A model generated the notes under the pieces. That model was not told the origin of the DNA. It saw nothing but the letters and a program-made list of their open reading frames with translations, and searched no databases. From the NCBI GenBank assembly GCA_964476505.1, contig CAYZAW010000023.1:1-33510 (forward strand): a stretch of 33,510 nt of DNA, in the 5' to 3' direction. The position numbers were made by a program, and so were the translations under genes. Shown here piece by piece: positions 16,402 through 23,378 of the stretch (the first letter of the stretch is position 1; each line of letters starts with the position of its first letter). The stretch comes from CAYZAW01 sp964476505. Lineage in GTDB: Bacteria > Bacillota > Clostridia > Christensenellales > CAG-138.

Positions 16402-16737
16402 ATGGAAGAAGAACGGGATGTAGTTGTTTTTTCTGATGATGACGGCAACGAGTTCGAGCTGGACGTAATCGATTATTTTGAGTACGAGGGTCAGGAGTAC
16501 GCAGTACTGATGGACCTGTGCGACATGGACGACGAGTGTGAGTGCGGCGAAGAAGAATGCACCTGCGAGGGTGAGCACGACGTATTCATCATGAAGATCG
16601 TGGTGGATGGAGACATGGAAGAATTCGTTCCCGCAGACGAAGACAAAATGGACGCTCTTGCTGCTATCGTGGAGCAACGCCTCGGCGATATGGAGCTGGA
16701 AGAAGAAGACGAAGAGGACGAAGGCGAAGACAAATAA
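16402..16737 (+). CDS. DUF1292 domain protein
   Basis: This 111-residue, extremely acidic protein starts with the DUF1292 pattern (VVVFSDDDGNEFELDVIDYFEYEGQEYAVL) and ends in an almost uninterrupted Glu/Asp tail (about 95-111). Four Cys lie in a short acidic insert, CDMDDECECGEEECTCEGEHD (residues 40-60), which is unusual for the family and could bind a metal. Function is unknown; in Bacillota members usually lie near yrrK/ruvX-type housekeeping genes. Here it is a single-gene unit with its own promoter and terminator, between two minus-strand units. Confidence 0.9.
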   Translation: MEEERDVVVFSDDDGNEFELDVIDYFEYEGQEYAVLMDLCDMDDECECGEEECTCEGEHDVFIMKIVVDGDMEEFVPADEDKMDALAAIVEQRLGDMELEEEDEEDEGEDK

Positions 16738-16756
16738 GCGCATCATCGTTTCTATA

Positions 16757-16784
16757 CAAAAAGCAGCCGAAGGCTGCTTTTTTT
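16757..16784. terminator. Bidirectional terminator
   Basis: AAAGCAGCC and GGCTGCTTT form a stem with a very short GA centre, flanked by AAAAA on one side and TTTTTTT on the other. It serves the DUF1292 gene on the plus strand and, read the other way, the LCP gene whose stop is at 16798. Confidence 0.85.
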
Positions 16785-16797
16785 GTTTTCTGATCGT

Positions 16798-18177
16798 TTA
16801 TACCACGGGTATTTCAGGAATTTCCGCCGGTACGGGGGTGATCACGGTACCGTCCGGCAGCTGATAGGAGCCGTCCGGCAGCAGGATATACTGGGAGGGG
16901 TCCAGCGTGGGGCTGGGCGTGCGCGGCGGCAGAGACTCGCCAGGGGACAGCACCTTTGCCTCCTCCGGCTCTTTGTCCTCAAAGTAGATGAATTCATGGA
17001 TGCGGTACGCGTGATACGGCAAGTCCGTTAACAGCACCTGCTTTTTGATGACACGCTCCGCAGAATACCGCTCCACCTCCGGCACGGAGTAGTGCAAAAG
17101 CCCGTCGCTGTTCATGCCAAGCACGGCAAGGCCAAGGTCGATGGCCTGCGCGGCATCTAAATTGGTTTCCACCAGCGGCATCAGCTTATACATCACGGAA
17201 TACTGCTTGGCAGCATCCATACGCTTGAACTTGGCGAATATGGCGGTAAGCACCTTGAACTGCCGGTTGGTGCGCTGAAAATCGCTGTCGATCTTGCGGA
17301 TGCGTGCATAACCCAGAGCCTGCTTGCCGGTGCACTTTACGTTGCCCGCCGCGGCGAATATGAACCCGTCCCACAGATACTCCACGCCGCGCTGCTTATT
17401 GAGCCCCGCGATGCAGTCGTTGGCGGCGGAGATCTCCTCCGCCGTCATGCGAAGGGTAATGCCGCCCATAGCGTCCACGGCCTTTTCAAACATGTTGAAG
17501 TCCACCAGAACGTATTTGTCCATCTTCACATGAAAGTTCTGGTCGATGGTGCTAAACAGCAGATCCATGCCGCCCTTGCTGGCAGAGGAGTTCAGCTTGT
17601 CCGGCTCGTAGCCGGGAATCTCCACGTACATATCCCTAAGAAGCGAGGTCAGCTTCAGGCGGTTGTTGAACTTGTCCATGGTGGCGATCATGATGGTGTC
17701 TGCCGAGGAATTCCCGGCGTTGCCCCGGCGGTCTACCCCCACCAGCAGCACGTTTACCACACGGTCTGTCATGTTGTTTAACGTTTCCATGGTCTGTTTT
17801 TGGATGTTTGTTAAACGCGTTTGGGGATACAACTCATCAAACACCGGTGTTGGTGCCGGCGTGGGAACGGGCGTTGGCGTAGGTTCGGGCGTTTGTTCAC
17901 CAATAGCCGTTTGCGGCGTTGGTGTTGACGTGGGCTCCGGTGTCGCCTCGATCGTGGGAAGGGGCGTTTCGGTACCGGTACCGAACATGGTGCCGGGCTT
18001 TAACATGCGTGAAAACAGCGTGCCGCCCAACACCAGTGCCAGCACAATGCCCAGCACCAACAGCGCTCCCAGCACGATCAACGTCCATTTCAGCCAGCGC
18101 TTGGCCTTTTTTGTTGTTTTATTATGAGACCTGCTTGCGGTCTTTTTATTGGTTCCGCTTTTCTTTTTTTGCTCCAT
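16798..18177 (-). CDS. LytR-CpsA-Psr (LCP) family cell-wall protein
   Basis: The 459-residue protein has a basic cytoplasmic N-terminus (1-28), one membrane segment (about 30-52), a Pro/Thr-rich spacer (about 70-112) and an extracellular LCP domain (about 140-350). LCP motifs are visible: LLVGVDRRG, SADTIMIATM, SLLRDMYVEIPGY, KLNSSASKGG and YARIRKIDSDFQRTNRQ, including the Arg cluster that holds the pyrophosphate of a polyprenyl substrate. LCP proteins ligate wall polymers to peptidoglycan. The C-terminus adds a second Pro-rich tail ending in short LPDGSYQLPDGT repeats. AGGAGA precedes the start. Substrate unknown. Confidence 0.93.
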   Translation of the reverse strand: MEQKKKSGTNKKTASRSHNKTTKKAKRWLKWTLIVLGALLVLGIVLALVLGGTLFSRMLKPGTMFGTGTETPLPTIEATPEPTSTPTPQTAIGEQTPEPTPTPVPTPAPTPVFDELYPQTRLTNIQKQTMETLNNMTDRVVNVLLVGVDRRGNAGNSSADTIMIATMDKFNNRLKLTSLLRDMYVEIPGYEPDKLNSSASKGGMDLLFSTIDQNFHVKMDKYVLVDFNMFEKAVDAMGGITLRMTAEEISAANDCIAGLNKQRGVEYLWDGFIFAAAGNVKCTGKQALGYARIRKIDSDFQRTNRQFKVLTAIFAKFKRMDAAKQYSVMYKLMPLVETNLDAAQAIDLGLAVLGMNSDGLLHYSVPEVERYSAERVIKKQVLLTDLPYHAYRIHEFIYFEDKEPEEAKVLSPGESLPPRTPSPTLDPSQYILLPDGSYQLPDGTVITPVPAEIPEIPVV

Positions 18178-18225
18178 GCCAGTTTCTCTCCTGCGGGGTA
18201 TTTTCAGTTTGGATGCTTACACTGT

Positions 18226-18254
18226 ATGGTACTCCAAACCGCAGGGGGAAACAA
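18226..18254 (-). promoter_or_regulatory. Possible promoter of the LCP gene
   Basis: On the minus strand TTGTTT (18249-18254), 17 nt and TACCAT (18226-18231) form a moderate match about 50 nt upstream of the start codon. Confidence 0.4.
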
Positions 18255-18294
18255 TAGCTTGGGGAAAAATGTCACGTTTTATGGCGGAAAACCG

Positions 18295-18873
18295 TCACGT
18301 TTGACCGGGCGTACGGCGCTTTAATTTTTGGAAGGCAAACAGCAGCAGCGCCGTTAACAGTATGGCGATCATCTGCGCGTCAAACGCGTTGCCAACGCCC
18401 CAGCGCACCATGGTATACCCAAAGGCGTATAAATCCAGCGCGGCCTCCCAGAACGCCAGCAATAGCGGGGACGCGGCAGCCGCAAACAACGCCGCTTTCG
18501 GCTCCTCGTACAGCAGCCCCGAAAAGGGCAGTATCACAAGCGCATACAGCAAGCCCTTTTCCGGTGTGGGCACATATGCCGCAAAGCGCATGGCAAGCCC
18601 TGCCACCAACGCCAGGGCCAGCGCCTGCAAAAAGCTTCTTCGCCCGTGCGCGCGCCAGCAGAACGCTCCCAGCGCCGCGGCGCAAAAAAGCGCCGCCGGG
18701 TTTAGGGAGAATTCCGCGTACAACCGCCACTCCAACAGATTGAGCGGCAGCAGCAATGTCGCCAGCAACACCGCAAGCCATGTGCGAAGCTTCAGCGTGC
18801 GGCAAACGTCGCCCCCGATACCGAAAGCGCATAACAACAGGATGCAAATTAGCGCGACAACCCCCAGCTGCAT
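18295..18873 (-). CDS. Small multi-pass membrane protein, function unknown
   Basis: This 192-residue protein has about six hydrophobic segments (roughly 1-22, 30-48, 56-74, 80-98, 108-125, 130-185 in parts) and an unusually Ala/Leu-rich composition. Most charged residues lie in short loops, and the C-terminus KLKRRTPGQT is basic and probably cytoplasmic. AAGGTAGG precedes the ATG. I recognise no family. It is divergent from the ArsP_2-like gene and about 115 nt upstream of the LCP gene, and may or may not share a transcript with it. Confidence 0.65.
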   Translation of the reverse strand: MQLGVVALICILLLCAFGIGGDVCRTLKLRTWLAVLLATLLLPLNLLEWRLYAEFSLNPAALFCAAALGAFCWRAHGRRSFLQALALALVAGLAMRFAAYVPTPEKGLLYALVILPFSGLLYEEPKAALFAAAASPLLLAFWEAALDLYAFGYTMVRWGVGNAFDAQMIAILLTALLLFAFQKLKRRTPGQT

Positions 18874-18934
18874 AAAAACCTACCTTTTAACAAGAGATAT
18901 GATAGTATTCTTGCCCCTGCTCTTCTCGCTATAC

Positions 18935-18963
18935 TGGAAATACAAGACTATCCTTGATATAAT
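18935..18963 (+). promoter_or_regulatory. Promoter of the ArsP_2-recD2-comF unit
   Basis: TGGAAA (18935-18940), 17 nt and a consensus TATAAT (18958-18963). The expected start near 18970 leaves a short leader containing GGAGG before the ATG at 18991. Confidence 0.65.
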
Positions 18964-18990
18964 GTGTTGAATAATCTTTGGAGGAACCCT

Positions 18991-19839
18991 ATGGAGCTGT
19001 TTTTCGACTTTCTATTGGATGCGCTGCTGGACACGCTGAAAATGATTCCCTTTTTACTGGTGGCGTTTTTCCTTTTAGAATATTTAGAGCATCGCGCTTC
19101 CGACAAGCTGCTAAATCTTATGACGCGTACCGGGCGCTTTGCCCCCGCCATCGGCGCGGGCTTGGGGTGTCTTCCCCAATGCGGATTTTCCGTTGCCTCC
19201 GCGCACCTGTATAACGGCGGGCTGATTACCGCCGGTACGCTTGTAGCGGTGTTTCTATCCACCTCGGACGAAGCGGTTCCTATCCTGCTGGCCTCTCCCG
19301 AGGGCGTTGGCAAGGTATGGGGCTTGATCGCGGCAAAGGTGGTCATTGCCGTTGCGGCGGGCTTTGCGCTGGATGCCTTCTACAAAAAAGGCCGCACCGC
19401 CTCGGACGCTATTCCCGAGCATGAGGCAGAATGCCACATCGGCAGCAGCTTGAAGGAGGTCGTTTGGGAGGCGGTAAAGCGCACGCTTTCCGTTTCGCTG
19501 TTTTTGTTCCTGTTCACGCTGGCGTTAAACGCCGCGCTGCATTTTATCGGCGAGGAGCGCCTCTCCTCCATACTGCTTTCCAAGAGCCCCTTACAGCCGT
19601 TCTTGGCGGCACTGTTCGGCTTCATTCCCAACTGCGCGGCCTCCGTGCTGTTAACACAACTGTATATGACAGGCGCGCTCTCCTTTGGCTCGGCGGTAGC
19701 GGGGCTTTCCACCTCGGCAGGCCTTGGCATACTGGCGTTTTTACAGAGCAAGCGCGGCCGGAAGGAATGGCCTGTGATACTGGGGTACTGCTATGCGGTC
19801 TCCGCCGTGTGCGGCTTACTGTTGCATTTGGTGCTATAA
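18991..19839 (+). CDS. ArsP_2-type putative heavy-metal/arsenic efflux permease
   Basis: This 282-residue membrane protein has about eight to ten helices. The repeated motif GLGCLPQCGFSVASAHLYNGG (about 48-68) and, in the second half, FIPNCAASVLLTQLY (about 210-224) is the family hallmark. So is the conserved VFLSTSDEAVPILLASPE (about 80-97). The family is described as putative ten-helix heavy-metal exporters (ArsP_2), related to ArsP/YraQ permeases; transport of arsenic by this copy is unproven. The start at 18991 has GGAGG six bases upstream; the longer frame from 18964 overlaps the probable transcription start. It is the first gene of a unit with recD2 and comF. Confidence 0.85.
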   Translation: MELFFDFLLDALLDTLKMIPFLLVAFFLLEYLEHRASDKLLNLMTRTGRFAPAIGAGLGCLPQCGFSVASAHLYNGGLITAGTLVAVFLSTSDEAVPILLASPEGVGKVWGLIAAKVVIAVAAGFALDAFYKKGRTASDAIPEHEAECHIGSSLKEVVWEAVKRTLSVSLFLFLFTLALNAALHFIGEERLSSILLSKSPLQPFLAALFGFIPNCAASVLLTQLYMTGALSFGSAVAGLSTSAGLGILAFLQSKRGRKEWPVILGYCYAVSAVCGLLLHLVL

Positions 19840-19848
19840 AGGACGTTC

Positions 19849-22080
19849 ATGGAAGAGCTTTCCGGCGTGATCAAAACCATTGTGTATCGCAACCGGGACA
19901 GCGGCTGGACGGTGCTGGAGCTGACCGTGGAAAACGGCGACGTGCAAAGCGTTGTTGGCGTATTGCCGCAGCTTAGCCCCGGCGAACAGGCGCGGCTTGT
20001 TGGCGCGCACACGGTACACCCCAAATACGGCCCGCAGTTTCGCGCCCAAAGCTGTGAGGTGCTGGCCCCCTCCTCCGTGACCGCCGTGGAGCAATACCTT
20101 TCCTCCGGCCTCATCAAGGGCATTGGCCCTGCCACGGCAAAAAGCATTGTACTGCGCTTTGGCATGGATGCCATCAGCGTGTTGGAAAACCAACCGGAAA
20201 GACTCCGGGAGATCGGCGGCATTGGCGCGGTACGCGCAAAAACCATTGCGGACTCCTTTCGGGAGCAGCGAGACAGCCGCGAAAGCATGCTGGCGCTGCA
20301 AACCTACGGCCTCACCGTTAAGCAGGCCATGGCGCTTATGCGCATCTTTGGGGACGCGGCGGTCAGCGAGATCGAACGCGACCCTTACGCCGCTCTATTA
20401 ACGGTGGACGGCATCGGCTTTCGCACGGCGGACGCCATTGCCATGCGCTCCGGCGTGGAACCGGATTCCGCCGCCCGCATGGAGGCGGGCATCCTCTATG
20501 TGCTGCAATGGGCCCGGCAAGAGGGCCACACCTGCCTGCCCCGGGAAAAAACGGTGCAGGTTGCAGCCGAGAACGTTCTGTTTACCGAGCCGGGGCCTAT
20601 CGAACGGGCTCTGGACGAGCTGATACTGTCCGGCAAGCTGATCTATCAGCTGTTGGGAGAGGTGGACATGGTATTCCTCCCGGCGCTGTATCATTTAGAG
20701 GTCAACGCGGCAAAGCAACTGCTATCTCTGGCACAGCCCCCCGCGGACGACCCCATGCTGAACATTCCCGCCGCCATTGCCGCCCTAGAGCATGAATTGC
20801 ATACGGATCTGGCGCCGCTGCAAAAGCAGGCGGTGCTTTCTGCGCTGACCGAGGGTGCCATGGTCATTACCGGCGGCCCCGGTACAGGCAAAACCACCAT
20901 CCTGCGCTTTATTATCCGCATTATGGAGCGGTTGTCGTTGGACTTTGCGCTTTGCGCCCCCACAGGCCGCGCCGCCAAGCGCATGAGCGAGGCGACTGGC
21001 GCGGAGGCGCTGACCATCCACCGGCTGTTGGAATGCGGCATGGACGGCAACGGCGAAACGCGCTTTAACCGCAATGCAGACAATCCCCTGTTTTACGACA
21101 TGATCGTAGTAGACGAAATGAGCATGGTGGATGCGCCCCTGTTTGCCGCGCTGCTTTCTGCCCTACCCGAAGGCACGCGGTTGGTGATGGTGGGTGACGC
21201 GGATCAGCTGCCGCCGGTGGGTGCTGGCAACGTGCTTTTAGACGTGATCAACAGCGACACCCTTCCCGTTATTCGCCTCACGGAGATCTTTCGGCAGGCG
21301 GAGCGCAGCAGCATCGTACTGAACGCGCACCGCATCAACAGCGGCAGCGAGCCCATTTTAAGCGACGAGCAGCAGGACTTTCGCTTTGAAGCGGCGGCAA
21401 CGGAAAAGGCCGCGCTGGAGCGGTTGTTGCAGCTGCTGCAAAATACCGATTCTCCGCTGCTTTCCAGCGACCCGCTTCGGGACGTGCAGGTGCTTGCGCC
21501 CATGAAAAAGGGCTTGTTGGGCGTGCACAGCCTAAACGCCGTATTGCAGCAGGCTCTGAACCCGCCCGCCCCGGACAAGCCCGAGCGGCAGTTTGGCGAC
21601 ATGCTGTTTCGCGAGGGAGACAAGGTGATGCAGGTGCGAAACAACTACCGGCTGGAATGGCTCCGCACGGGAAAAGGCCGGTCTGTGGAGACCGGCACGG
21701 GGGTATATAACGGCGACCTTGGAACGCTTTATGAGATCAACCAAACGGAGCAGACCGTTTCCGTGCTGTTTGACGACGAACGGCTGGCGGTATACACCTT
21801 TCCCCAACTGGAGGAACTGGACTTGGCCTATTGCATCTCCATCCACAAAAGTCAAGGCAGCGAATTTCCCATCGTATTGATACCGCTTCTCTCCGGCCCG
21901 CCGCTGTTGATGACCCGCCGCCTGCTGTACACCGCCGTGACCCGCGCCCGCAACCAGGTATATCTTTTAGGCAGCTGGAACAGCGTGTGCGCCATGGCAC
22001 AGAACCATCAGCAGCGCAAGCGGTACAGCGCGTTGTGTAACCGGCTGTTAGAATACGCGCCGGTGATACTGGGGCAATAG
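19849..22080 (+). CDS. recD2: RecD2 (RecD/TraA-type) DNA helicase
   Basis: This 743-residue protein is the RecBC-independent RecD form found in Bacillota. An N-terminal OB-like and tandem helix-hairpin-helix region (about 1-200, e.g. LIKGIGPATAKSIVLRFG, IGGIGAVRAKTIADSF) precedes superfamily 1B helicase domains. Walker A GGPGTGKTT lies near residue 341, motif II VVDEMSMVD near 419, motif III GDADQLPPVGAGN near 452, and the C-terminal SIHKSQGSEFP near 665. It is a 5'-3' helicase implicated in DNA repair and replication fork processing. It starts 9 nt after the permease gene with an AAAGGA site and ends 1 nt before comF. Confidence 0.96.
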   Translation: MEELSGVIKTIVYRNRDSGWTVLELTVENGDVQSVVGVLPQLSPGEQARLVGAHTVHPKYGPQFRAQSCEVLAPSSVTAVEQYLSSGLIKGIGPATAKSIVLRFGMDAISVLENQPERLREIGGIGAVRAKTIADSFREQRDSRESMLALQTYGLTVKQAMALMRIFGDAAVSEIERDPYAALLTVDGIGFRTADAIAMRSGVEPDSAARMEAGILYVLQWARQEGHTCLPREKTVQVAAENVLFTEPGPIERALDELILSGKLIYQLLGEVDMVFLPALYHLEVNAAKQLLSLAQPPADDPMLNIPAAIAALEHELHTDLAPLQKQAVLSALTEGAMVITGGPGTGKTTILRFIIRIMERLSLDFALCAPTGRAAKRMSEATGAEALTIHRLLECGMDGNGETRFNRNADNPLFYDMIVVDEMSMVDAPLFAALLSALPEGTRLVMVGDADQLPPVGAGNVLLDVINSDTLPVIRLTEIFRQAERSSIVLNAHRINSGSEPILSDEQQDFRFEAAATEKAALERLLQLLQNTDSPLLSSDPLRDVQVLAPMKKGLLGVHSLNAVLQQALNPPAPDKPERQFGDMLFREGDKVMQVRNNYRLEWLRTGKGRSVETGTGVYNGDLGTLYEINQTEQTVSVLFDDERLAVYTFPQLEELDLAYCISIHKSQGSEFPIVLIPLLSGPPLLMTRRLLYTAVTRARNQVYLLGSWNSVCAMAQNHQQRKRYSALCNRLLEYAPVILGQ

Positions 22081-22081
22081 C

Positions 22082-22723
22082 ATGCAGCAGTTAAAAGCCG
22101 TTACAAATTCGATACTGTGCGCCCTCTATCCTGCAAACGTTGCCTGTTTTCTTTGCGGCAGGGAGGCGCTTTTAAACGAGCGCGCGCTTTGCAGCCGCTG
22201 TGCCGAGGCCGTGCATTACTGCAACGGCCTGCCGCAGCCAAAGCAGCTTGACGGCCTTTGTTGCGCCTTGCTTTTTGACGATGTGACCAGCCCCGCCATA
22301 CACAGGCTCAAATACGAGCATGCGGGGTATCTGGCAAAGGACTTTGCCGCGCTGATGCAAATCCCTAAAGACTGGCAGCCGGATTGCATCGTGCCTGTGC
22401 CGCTGTATCCCAAGAAAGAACGCGCCCGGGGCTATAATCAAAGCGCACTGCTTGCAGAGCACATTGCCCAGCGTTACGAACTGCCTCAGGAGAACACCCT
22501 GCTTGCCCGCATACGGGATACAGGCAGCCAAACCCGCTTGCCGCCCTCGGAGCGGGCAAAAAACGTGCTGGGTGCATTCCGTTCCCAGCCCTGTGATGGC
22601 CGACGTATACTGCTGATAGACGACGTTTGCACAACGGGCAGCACGCTGGCAGCCGCGGCTATCGCATTACGGCAGGCAGGCGCAGCTGCGGTATACGCGC
22701 TTTGCGCCTGTTACCGCAGTTAG
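22082..22723 (+). CDS. comF: ComF-family phosphoribosyltransferase-like protein
   Basis: This 213-residue protein has an N-terminal zinc ribbon (Cys22, Cys25, Cys37, Cys40 in CFLCG...CSRC) and a PRTase-fold domain. The domain carries VPVPLYPKKERARGYNQSALLAE and the PRPP-type loop LLIDDVCTTGSTLAAAA (about 178-194). The family is required for DNA uptake in naturally competent bacteria, and for restart in some; competence here is not shown. The start follows the recD2 stop by one base. The 3' end overlaps the spoIIID stop on the other strand (22720-22723). Confidence 0.93.
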   Translation: MQQLKAVTNSILCALYPANVACFLCGREALLNERALCSRCAEAVHYCNGLPQPKQLDGLCCALLFDDVTSPAIHRLKYEHAGYLAKDFAALMQIPKDWQPDCIVPVPLYPKKERARGYNQSALLAEHIAQRYELPQENTLLARIRDTGSQTRLPPSERAKNVLGAFRSQPCDGRRILLIDDVCTTGSTLAAAAIALRQAGAAAVYALCACYRS

Positions 22724-23016
22724 CTCATGCGCTTATACTTTTCCCGGGTGGCAACGCCGCCCCGGATATGCCGCTCTGCCTTGTTCTTTTCCAGCACGCT
22801 CCGTACCCGCCGGTACAGCGCCGCATCATAGCGAAACAGCCTTTGCGACACGTCCTTGTGCACCGTGCTTTTGCTGATAGCAAACACCCGCGCAGCCTCC
22901 CGCACTGTTGCGCCGTGCTCCACGATGTATTGGGCGGACGCCAGCGCGCGTTCCTCCATGTAATCCCGCTCTTTAGGCCTGCCGCCTCGCGTGGTAGTAT
23001 CCTGATTGATCAACAA
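22720..23016 (-). CDS. spoIIID: Sporulation transcription regulator SpoIIID
   Basis: This 98-residue protein has the SpoIIID core: ERALASAQYIVEHGATVREAARVFAISKSTVHKDVSQRL, then the C-terminal basic region with RHIRGGVATREKYKR. The helix-turn-helix and the basic tail both contact DNA in B. subtilis SpoIIID, a mother-cell regulator acting after sigma-E. The family is usually 80-95 residues. The frame opens with a TTG codon at 23016 behind a GGGGG site; an ATG at 22959 is the alternative and would begin at MEERAL, slightly shorter than usual. It implies endospore formation. Confidence 0.93.
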   Translation of the reverse strand: MLINQDTTTRGGRPKERDYMEERALASAQYIVEHGATVREAARVFAISKSTVHKDVSQRLFRYDAALYRRVRSVLEKNKAERHIRGGVATREKYKRMS

Positions 23017-23378
23017 ACCGCCCCCTCGAACAAGCTTTGTTTCAGCTTATGAGGCGGATTGCCCGATTATGTTTTATATGCCATACTTTCGCCCGCAAAG
23101 CCCGGCGTATGTTTCAGAGAATGTAATATTACAGTTTATTCCATTCATGCTATATTTTTTATATTTTCGCTTATATATGGCGAATGCGGGCGGAAACCTG
23201 TTTCAAAACCGCGTAAACTGCGTTATAATGTTGTTAGACCGTGTTTTCTATCACGGTCGGTGCGGCGCAAAAGCGCAGGCGGAAGCGTTCCGGCTTTTCT
23301 TTACGCAGTTTTTTTGCGGTTAACTTAAAACGAAAGCATTACGATACTATACATATAACAAGTCGAATGAGGTGTACT
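23017..23378. other. Intergenic region with divergent promoters and a structured leader
   Basis: The spoIIID and receptor genes diverge from this AT-rich stretch. It has a TATAAT (23224-23229) with a poor -35 (TTTCAA, 17 nt upstream), then a 7-bp hairpin GACCGTG/CACGGTC (23237-23258). GCGC-AAAA-GCGC (23265-23276) and CGGAA-GCG-TTCCG (23280-23292) follow, then a T-rich tract. A second possible promoter (TTAAAA, 17 nt, TATACA, about 23330-23355) would bypass the hairpins. TTTCGCCCGC (about 23087) recurs inverted and one base longer near 23187. I see no gene; frames here are short. Confidence 0.4.

Noticed and set aside
16381..16746. Antisense frames rich in Ser or Phe/Val over the DUF1292 gene
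   Set aside because: They are the complement of the Glu/Asp codons of DUF1292, not genes.
23241..23378. N-terminal extension of the receptor gene to 23241
   Set aside because: The extension is basic, low in similarity and lies in the hairpin leader; the ATG at 23379 has a good ribosome site and the ferredoxin domain begins right after it.
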